Below are positions 22,852 through 27,869 of a stretch of 27,869 nucleotides of DNA, piece after piece. The position numbers and the translations under genes are program-made. The notes below the pieces were generated by a model. It saw only the letters and a program-made list of their open reading frames with translations. It was not told the DNA's origin and searched no databases. Origin of the DNA: Collinsella sp. GTDB taxonomy: Bacteria > Actinomycetota > Coriobacteriia > Coriobacteriales > Coriobacteriaceae. Each line of letters begins with the position of its first letter. Positions within the stretch are counted from its first letter, which is position 1. The stretch lies in NCBI GenBank assembly GCA_018378775.1, contig JAGZWV010000024.1, positions 1 through 27,869 of the forward strand. The letters run 5' to 3'.

Positions 22852-23421
22852 TTATCGAGCAACAATCACCACATGGCGATCAGGGTCAGAACCCTCAGAA
22901 TGAGTATCGACGGCATCATTGCCACGAAGTGCAATGTGAACCAGTCGACGCTCGTAGGCATTCATGGGCGGAAGCGAAACACTCTTATGAGTGCGAATGG
23001 CACGCTCGGCAGCAGACTGAGCCATGGAGGCAACCTTGTCCTGACGGCGGCTCTTGTATCCCTCGACGTCCACTACAACCGGATACCTAAAGCCAAGTTT
23101 GCGGCTCACCAGCAAAGAGAACATAACCTGAAGGGCATCAAGGGTGCGACCATGACGGCCAATGAGAACAGCAAGGTCGGGAGCCGTTACATCCAAAATC
23201 AGCTCACCTTCGTCGCCCTCATACTCATCGATAGGAGAGTTGGCGGCATCGAAGTGCGAAAGGATGGAACGCAGGATGGAAATAGCAACATCGGCAATGG
23301 TGTCGAGCTCCTCATCGGTCAGCTCTTCACCAGCCTTGTAGCGCTGTGCAATCTCGGGATAATCGCCCGCGACCTGCGGGGCAACCTCCTCAAGCATATC
23401 CTCGATGATCTCTTCAGACAT
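22852..23421 (-). CDS. khpB: KhpB/Jag-like KH-R3H RNA-binding protein
   Basis: RNA-binding protein that in other Gram-positives pairs with KhpA and affects cell division and growth; 189 residues. A KH domain with the GxxG loop (VLIGRHGRTLDALQ) is followed by an R3H domain (PPMNAYERRLVHIAL). The first ~70 residues are acidic and helical (EEIIEDMLEEVAPQV), and the usual Jag_N domain of Firmicutes homologues is not evident. ATG at 23421 is preferred to the frame's first ATG at 23433 because GGAG lies six nt before it. It is encoded directly after yidC, the standard position. The symbol is given by family and synteny. Confidence 0.9.
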   Translation of the reverse strand: MSEEIIEDMLEEVAPQVAGDYPEIAQRYKAGEELTDEELDTIADVAISILRSILSHFDAANSPIDEYEGDEGELILDVTAPDLAVLIGRHGRTLDALQVMFSLLVSRKLGFRYPVVVDVEGYKSRRQDKVASMAQSAAERAIRTHKSVSLPPMNAYERRLVHIALRGNDAVDTHSEGSDPDRHVVIVAR

Positions 23422-23436
23422 AACGTACTCCAAAAG

Positions 23437-23448
23437 TTAGGTACCTAA
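23437..23448. repeat. 12-bp palindrome TTAGGTACCTAA, copy 2
   Basis: Identical to the palindrome at 19933-19944. It is in the short gap between yidC and the khpB-like gene, 16 nt upstream of the khpB start. Confidence 0.4.
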
Positions 23449-23465
23449 ATAAGATTGATATCCCA

Positions 23466-24236
23466 CTACTTCTTCTTGTGCGGGCGCGGCTTCTTCTCTC
23501 GACGAGTGACCTCAACCTGCAGCGGAGCGTTCTTAAGACGCTCCTCCTCATCGGCCTTCGCCTTGTCGATGACCTTCTGCGTCACAAAAATCTGCTGGAT
23601 AACCTGCCAAGCAGACGAGACGTCGTAGTACAGCAGAACACCAACGGGAAGGCTCCAGCCCATCCAAAGCATCATGACCGTCATGACAACGGCCATCATA
23701 CGCATGCTCTGAGCCTGCTGGCCGGTCTGGTTGCGCGACATATAGAGCTGCGGAATCAGGGTCAGGACGGCGAACAGGATCAGGCAAACCAGCGCAGGCA
23801 GTGCAACCATAAAGCCATCGGCAAAGGAAGCACTCGGCGTGGTGGTCAGGTCGGGCAGGATGTTGAAGAACGAGAACGTGCCGTCGTTAAAGTACTGCGG
23901 CAGGTTGCGCAGCAATGTAAACAGGGCGAACAGGATAGGCATCTGAATCAGCAGCGGCAGACAGCCAGCCATGGGGTTGAACTTGTTCTCGCTGTAGAAC
24001 TTCTGCATCTCCTCGGCCTGACGCTGGGGATCGTCGGCATAGCGCTCCTGGATCTCGAGCATCTTGGGCTGCAGCACCTGCATGCGAGCCGTCGACTTGG
24101 TCGACTTGAGCATGAGCGGCGTCAGCAGCAGACGGATGATGACCACCAGGATGATGATGGACAGGCCCCAGTCGACCGCAAAGGTCTGGATGAGCTTGAG
24201 CAGCTCGAAAAGGATGTTAACGATCCAATCCCACAT
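23466..24236 (-). CDS. yidC: Membrane protein insertase YidC
   Basis: Insertase of the Oxa1 family that places proteins in the membrane alone or with SecYEG; 256 residues, the short Gram-positive form without the large periplasmic domain. Multiple membrane helices are clear, with the conserved hydrophilic-groove arginine (R35 in LVVIIRLLLTPL), the KSTKSTARMQVLQPKM coiled cytoplasmic loop, NPMAGCLPLLIQMPILFALF and a basic C-terminal tail (RREKKPRPHKKK) that contacts ribosomes. There is no lipobox at the N-terminus, unlike SpoIIIJ. GGAGG lies about nine nt before the ATG. It stands between yidD and khpB as in most Gram-positive origin regions. Confidence 0.96.
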   Translation of the reverse strand: MWDWIVNILFELLKLIQTFAVDWGLSIIILVVIIRLLLTPLMLKSTKSTARMQVLQPKMLEIQERYADDPQRQAEEMQKFYSENKFNPMAGCLPLLIQMPILFALFTLLRNLPQYFNDGTFSFFNILPDLTTTPSASFADGFMVALPALVCLILFAVLTLIPQLYMSRNQTGQQAQSMRMMAVVMTVMMLWMGWSLPVGVLLYYDVSSAWQVIQQIFVTQKVIDKAKADEEERLKNAPLQVEVTRREKKPRPHKKK

Positions 24237-24265
24237 GTAAGTTTTCCTCCGATAGCGAGTGCCCG

Positions 24266-24490
24266 CTAGGGCACAGGGTCATAACCGCCGACGTGCAGGG
24301 GATTGCAACGAGCGATGCGCCTCACGGCAAGCCAGCAGCCTCTCAAAACACCGTGCTTCTCAATCGCCTGGATGGCGTATTGCGAGCACGTTGGGTAATA
24401 AATGCAGGCGTCAGGCAATAAGGGCGAAATAACCTGTTGATATATGCGAATAGGAGCGATGGCAACACGTCGCAAAACGTGATTGCTCAT
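24266..24490 (-). CDS. yidD: Membrane protein insertion efficiency factor YidD
   Basis: A 74-residue membrane-associated protein that aids YidC-dependent insertion. Conserved family features include YQQVISPLLPDACIYYPTCS with its cysteines, QYAIQAIEKHGVLRGCWLA and the terminal CNPLHVGGYDPVP. The ATG overlaps the rnpA stop by 4 nt (ATGA), so translation is coupled. Gene order rnpA-yidD-yidC is standard. Confidence 0.96.
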   Translation of the reverse strand: MSNHVLRRVAIAPIRIYQQVISPLLPDACIYYPTCSQYAIQAIEKHGVLRGCWLAVRRIARCNPLHVGGYDPVP

Positions 24491-24825
24491 CGCTCCTCCC
24501 CGGCAACGCCGGCGCGCTTCATAAGCGAACGCAACGCCTTGTCCATCTCCTGCGGCGAGGAAACCCTCGTCTTGGGAGTTGCAAACAAGATGATGTCATA
24601 ACCCGCAACGGGAAATCCGCAGCTGCGGGCGGCCTCGCGCATCACACGCTTAGATCGGTTGCGCACGACGGCACAACCGAGTCGCTTAGCACCAACGAAG
24701 GCGACCCTTCCGGAGTCGCCTTCGCCAACCGATTCACATATGGTCATTCGAATCAGAGGGTGATTGAAACGACGCCCCTGACTGAACACATGCTCGAAAT
24801 CTTGCCGAGACTTAATAGTCTTCAT
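24487..24825 (-). CDS. rnpA: Ribonuclease P protein component
   Basis: Protein subunit of RNase P, which trims the 5' leaders of pre-tRNAs; 112 residues. It begins with KTIKSRQDFEHVFSQGRRF and has the diagnostic RNR motif (LGCAVVRNRSKRVMREAAR). It starts 20 nt after the rpmH stop. The bases before the ATG (ACACATCTCGC) show no recognisable Shine-Dalgarno sequence, so translation may depend on coupling to rpmH. Confidence 0.96.
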   Translation of the reverse strand: MKTIKSRQDFEHVFSQGRRFNHPLIRMTICESVGEGDSGRVAFVGAKRLGCAVVRNRSKRVMREAARSCGFPVAGYDIILFATPKTRVSSPQEMDKALRSLMKRAGVAGEER

Positions 24826-24845
24826 GCGAGATGTGTGTATCGCTG

Positions 24846-24980
24846 CTAGACAGTGAGACGCTTGCGGCCCTTGGCGCGACGACGGGCGAGCACGGCACGA
24901 CCACCCTTAGTGGCCATACGGGCACGGAAGCCATGGGTCTTGGCACGCTTACGCTTATTAGGCTGATACGTACGCTTCAT
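24846..24980 (-). CDS. rpmH: 50S ribosomal protein L34
   Basis: A 44-residue, very basic ribosomal protein: MKRTYQPNKRKRAKTHGFR followed by RMATKGGRAVLARRRAKGR, matching L34 along its whole length. The frame continues upstream, but ATG at 24980 has AGGAGG about eight nt before it and is the family start. First gene of the operon rpmH-rnpA-yidD-yidC-khpB. Confidence 0.98.
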   Translation of the reverse strand: MKRTYQPNKRKRAKTHGFRARMATKGGRAVLARRRAKGRKRLTV

Positions 24981-25325
24981 CTTAAGTTCCTCCTGCTGCA
25001 TTTCGAGTGTCCGCGGGGACGCGGACGCAGATATAGACACGTGAGCTTGAAGATTGTAGGGAAATCAATGTTCAAATGTCAAGAAATCAAAGGTAAAAGG
25101 TTGCGCAGTTCACACGGTTCCCCCATAAGCACAACCGAAATTTGCGCCTCATGGCAACCTTTCACGATATTTCATCGAGTTTTCAACAGGTCATGTTGGC
25201 AATGTTGAGAACTTTTCGCCCGTTTTCCAAAGTTTTCAACAAGTTTTGAAAAGTTGTCGAAAGATGAGAAACGTTGCACGGTGAGCTACTATTTGTTCGA
25301 AACCTTTTGAAAGATTGCGAGCGGC
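24981..25325. other. Likely chromosomal origin (oriC)
   Basis: A 345-nt gene-free interval between rpmH (-) and the dnaA operon (+), the classic oriC position. It contains four 9-mers close to the DnaA box TTATCCACA: TTTTCAACA at 25180-25188 (+) and 25233-25241 (+), TTCTCAACA at 25203-25211 (-) and TTGCCAACA at 25194-25202 (-), the last two directly abutting. AT-rich stretches lie at 25050-25100 and 25205-25320, one of which may be the unwinding element. None of the boxes is a perfect TTATCCACA, so the count depends on the local consensus. The divergent promoters of both flanking operons share the region. Confidence 0.75.
25053..25082 (-). promoter_or_regulatory. Sigma-A promoter of the rpmH operon
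   Basis: On the minus strand a perfect TTGACA (-35, 25077-25082) and TACAAT (-10, 25053-25058) are separated by 18 nt, about 75 nt upstream of the rpmH start. It is the best promoter seen in the window. Confidence 0.8.
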
Positions 25326-26064
25326 ATGTCTGACGACTTTTACACCATGGTCGATTCCGGAGACCCGGCACCCGACAACGAGCACATCACCGGCGTGCGC
25401 GAAGAGCGTGCGGAAGGCGAGCAGACGACCACGCAGGCGCCAAAAGCCATGTACGCCGCGCGCATCGCCGTCTATGACGACATGCTGTCGACACCGCGGG
25501 TGATCGTCATTGATCCGCAAGATGTCCGCACGTATTTGGAAGAGACGACCAACACCGTCTACCAGTGCATGAAAGAACAAGGTGGCCATATCTCGCTCAT
25601 GGTCATCCGCGAGATTGTCGAAAACTTTATCCACGCACACTTTGCCGAGCCCATCATCTCGATTCTGGACGGCGGAGACACCATCCGCTTTGCTGACCAA
25701 GGACCCGGCATCGACGACAAGGAACGCGCTTTCGACTTTGGCGTTACCAGCGCAAACAGCAAGATGAAGCGCTATATCCGTGGAACCGGAGCAGGGTTTC
25801 CCATGGTGCAGGAGTATTTGGAAAACGCCGGCGGCGCCGTGTCCATCGAGGACAACATGGGCAACGGCACCGTGGTTACGGTAAGCCTGAACCCTAAACG
25901 CGTGCAGGAAATCGAGCGTGCCGGCGGACGCGGCGCTGCCGTGCGGCCCGAGACGGAGCAGCCCCGTTCAGCAGACGGCGGCCATGCCAAACGTCCCGCA
26001 AATGGGCTACCAACCGTACCCGCAAGGGTATCCTCCCCAATATATGCCGCAGCAGGGATACGCC

Positions 26065-26136
26065 CAGCCGTATCCTCAACAGTATCCTCAGGGGTACCAG
26101 CAGCCGTATCCTCAACAGTATCCTCAGGGGTACCAG
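26065..26136 (+). repeat. Two exact 36-bp tandem repeats in the PQY-rich linker
   Basis: 26065-26100 and 26101-26136 are identical, and a third partial unit (CAGCCGTATC) follows. Each unit encodes QPYPQQYPQGYQ in the downstream frame. As 36 is divisible by three, gain or loss of a unit keeps the frame, and both overlapping frames stay open through it. Confidence 0.95.
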
Positions 26137-26222
26137 CAGCCGTATCAGCAGATGCCGCAGGGGCAATTTAACCCTTGGGCCCAGCAGATGCCGCCGCAGC
26201 CTTACCAACAGTGGCCGCAAAG

Positions 26223-26261
26223 TTTTCAACAGCAGATGCCGTCGATGCGGAGTTCTCAACA
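26223..26261 (+). other. Two DnaA-box-like 9-mers inside the ATPase-winged-helix gene
   Basis: TTTTCAACA (26223-26231) and TTCTCAACA (26253-26261), 30 bp apart and in the same orientation, match the variants in the putative oriC about 1 kb away. They fall in Gln-rich codons, so coincidence is possible. Confidence 0.4.
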
Positions 26262-26550
26262 ACCAGCAGCTCAAATGATGTATCCTAATGCGGCGAATCA
26301 ATACGCACAACCGCAGCCGGACGTGTTTGTAGGCGAGCGCGGAAACGCCGCATTAGGGTATCTGGCCCAACATCAAGAGTGTGGCGCAACGGACTTGGCG
26401 CGAGCGTTTGGAAACTCCGCACCCACCTGGTCGCGCACGCTCAACGATTTAGCGCAAGCGGGCTTGGTAATCAAACATGGGCAGAAATATCATCTGACCG
26501 AAATCGGAAGCGCTCGCGTGCGGGCTCGAGATTAAGGAACGGGAGAGACA

Positions 26551-27869
26551 GTGGACGAGGAAGCAAGCATCATCCTGGGGGATGCCATCGCCTTTTGCCA
26601 GCGCGACGGCCAAGATGCGCGCCTCATCAACATGCTGGGGCAATCGCGCGCCGTGAGCCTGACCGAGGACACCTTGACGATTGAGGCCCCCTCACGATTT
26701 GCCATCGCTCAGCTCAAAAAGCATCAGCCGACCATCGAGGCGTACCTGGAAGAGATTGCCTTTGCACCGATTGCGCTCAACATCGTGGCACCGCAGGGCT
26801 CCGCGGCAGATAACGCCGCGCCTGCGGCACCCGTCGTCCCCCCGGCGGCGCCAGCTGTCGCCGCAGTGTCGGCTTCCGAGCATCAAATCGGCGATGTTTC
26901 CCGTGAAACCATGCCCGCCGCCTCGACGTCGGCAGCCCCCATGCCCGCTGTCACACACATGCCTATCGCGCACGACGCAACACCGGGCGAGGATTCGGGC
27001 ATCGCAATCAAAAACACGCTTTCGGCCGACGATTTCCGCCGCATGATGAACCAGATGAAAGGCGGGGCGCCTGCAAAAAGCGCAAAACCAGCCTCCACAT
27101 CGCCCGTGAGCGTCCCCGCAGCTGCGGCACCGGTCGAGCAGAACACCGATGGCGCACCGCTCGCGGCCAACTCAAAATTCACCTTCGAAAACTTTGTCTA
27201 CGGCCCCGAAAACAGCCATGCCTATCGCTCGGCCCTCAAGTTTGCCGCGCTCGCGGACGAGCGCGGCACATGCACATCCCTGTTCATCTATGGCAAATCG
27301 GGGCTGGGCAAGACCCATCTGCTGCTCGCCATCAAAAACGAGCTCGCCGAAAAGTCGCCCGAGATCAAGGTGAAGTACGCAAACTCGCAGGCATACCTCG
27401 ATGACCTGATGACGGAGTTCGACCGCCAAAAGAAGAGCAACGCCCCCATCATGCAGGCATATCACGGCGTGGACGTGCTCATTATCGACGACATCCAAAA
27501 CATCATCGGCAAGCGCGCGAGCGTGGACTACTTTTTCCAGCTCATGGACGAGTTTATCCGCAATAACAAAAAAGTCGTCATCGCAGCCGACCGCGCACCC
27601 AAAGACCTGAGCATGGACGAACGCCTGACCAGCCGCTTTAACGCCGGTATGCTCTGTTTGGTGGCAGAGCCCAGCTACGAGATGAAATACAAGATCTTGC
27701 AGCGCTACTACGAGAACACGATAGCCACCACGCCCGAGGCGGGTGACGACTCGCTGCTGGCGGCCTATGAGGGCGACGGCGGGCACCTGACCGACGAGCA
27801 CTTTAAACACATGGCCGAGGTCTCGGGCACCAACATCCGCGAACTCGAGAGCTTTTGCGAGCGCTGCGC
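26551..27869 (+). CDS. dnaA: Replication initiator DnaA, partial (C-terminus beyond right edge)
   Basis: AAA+ initiator that binds DnaA boxes and opens oriC. It starts at GTG 26551 with GGGAG five to six nt upstream, 15 nt after the stop of the ATPase-winged-helix gene. Domain I is about residues 1-85 (an acidic, helical start). Domain II is a long Ala/Pro/Ser-rich linker of about 120 residues that contains a parS-like sequence. Domain III begins near KFTFENFVYGPENSHAYRSA and has Walker A (YGKSGLGKTHLLL), Walker B (VLIIDDIQNI), and the sensor and arginine-finger region (ERLTSRFNAGM). The sequence ends at about residue 439 in domain III, so the DNA-binding domain IV lies outside the window. 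Not truncated by mutation. Confidence 0.97.
   Translation, partial: MDEEASIILGDAIAFCQRDGQDARLINMLGQSRAVSLTEDTLTIEAPSRFAIAQLKKHQPTIEAYLEEIAFAPIALNIVAPQGSAADNAAPAAPVVPPAAPAVAAVSASEHQIGDVSRETMPAASTSAAPMPAVTHMPIAHDATPGEDSGIAIKNTLSADDFRRMMNQMKGGAPAKSAKPASTSPVSVPAAAAPVEQNTDGAPLAANSKFTFENFVYGPENSHAYRSALKFAALADERGTCTSLFIYGKSGLGKTHLLLAIKNELAEKSPEIKVKYANSQAYLDDLMTEFDRQKKSNAPIMQAYHGVDVLIIDDIQNIIGKRASVDYFFQLMDEFIRNNKKVVIAADRAPKDLSMDERLTSRFNAGMLCLVAEPSYEMKYKILQRYYENTIATTPEAGDDSLLAAYEGDGGHLTDEHFKHMAEVSGTNIRELESFCERC
26895..26910. other. Degenerate parS-like site inside dnaA
   Basis: TGTTTCCCGTGAAACC differs from the perfect parS at two positions. It lies in the domain II coding part of dnaA, where the linker sequence is not constrained (reads GDVSRETM). 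Confidence 0.45.

Larger units (their letters stand above)
25326..26535 (+). pseudogene. GHKL ATPase / PQY-rich / winged-helix protein, frameshifted at a CCCC run
   Basis: One gene in two frames. The 5' part (ATG 25326, ends at TGA-type stop 26171 if unshifted, 281 residues) holds an ATPase domain of the histidine-kinase/anti-sigma fold: IREIVENFIHAHF (N box), FADQGPGIDD (G1), RGTGAGFPMVQEYL (G2) and GNGTVVTVSL, with no phospho-acceptor domain. The 3' part, one base forward, encodes a Pro/Gln/Tyr-rich linker (YPQGYQQPYPQQ) and a winged helix (ATDLARAFGNSAPTWSRTL, LVIKHGQKYHLTEIG). Skipping one C at 25962-25965 joins them as ETEQP-VQQTAAMPN, giving 402 residues that end 15 nt before dnaA. It is a mutation, a sequencing error or programmed +1 recoding. 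Unshifted, the ATPase half would carry an unrelated 69-residue tail. The role is unknown; the position suggests origin or dnaA control. Confidence 0.75.

Noticed and set aside
26172..26535. Winged-helix half as a separate gene starting at GTG 25918
   Set aside because: No RBS before that GTG and the first residues do not look like a natural N-terminus; the join at the CCCC run gives a more coherent single protein.

Overview
The window looks like the replication-origin region of a chromosome from a high-GC Gram-positive of the Coriobacteriia, most likely Collinsella or a close relative. This is inferred from gene order (dnaA / origin / rpmH-rnpA-yidD-yidC-khpB-rsmG-parA-parB), three perfect parS sites, an LPXTG-type adhesin, a PafB/PafC-like pair and generally GC-rich coding. 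No database was consulted, so the genus is an inference.

Layout, left to right. 1-1814 (-): OmpR-type response regulator followed by a histidine kinase that runs off the left edge. 1968-3442 (-): TSCPD-domain protein coupled to a Tat-type lipoprotein. 3571-4917 (-): purB. 4918-5417: repeats that resemble pieces of tRNA, then an intact tRNA-Gly(CCC) on the minus strand. 5715-9146 (+): a 1143-residue sortase-anchored adhesin with a predicted thioester domain and six CnaB/SpaA-like domains; a 15-bp-stem bidirectional terminator follows. 9213-12629 (-): a small membrane protein and a very large M28-peptidase-like membrane protein with altered metal ligands and a disordered insertion of roughly 670 residues. 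12828-14754 (+): two overlapping WYL regulators (PafB/PafC-like), convergent with a DinG-like exonuclease-helicase (14751-17645, -) that is coupled to ddl (-). 18690-19742 (+): rlmN.

19933-25325 is the origin-proximal minus-strand block: a small membrane protein, parB, parA, three parS sites, rsmG, khpB-like, yidC, yidD, rnpA and rpmH, with a good sigma-A promoter for rpmH. The interval 24981-25325 holds a cluster of DnaA-box-like 9-mers and is the likely oriC. To the right (+) a two-gene operon begins: a GHKL-ATPase / Pro-Gln-Tyr-rich linker / winged-helix protein, then dnaA, cut by the right edge.

The most interesting object is the ATPase-winged-helix gene beside dnaA. Its two halves are in different frames and join exactly at a CCCC run (25962-25965). 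This is either a frameshift mutation or assembly error, or a +1 recoding or phase-variation site. Its linker contains two identical 36-bp tandem repeats and two DnaA-box-like sequences. Other leads are the degenerate M28-like giant protein, the tRNA-derived repeats at 5020-5360, degenerate parS-like sites outside the main cluster (one inside dnaA), and an AT-richer parAB-rsmG block flanked by two identical 12-bp palindromes.
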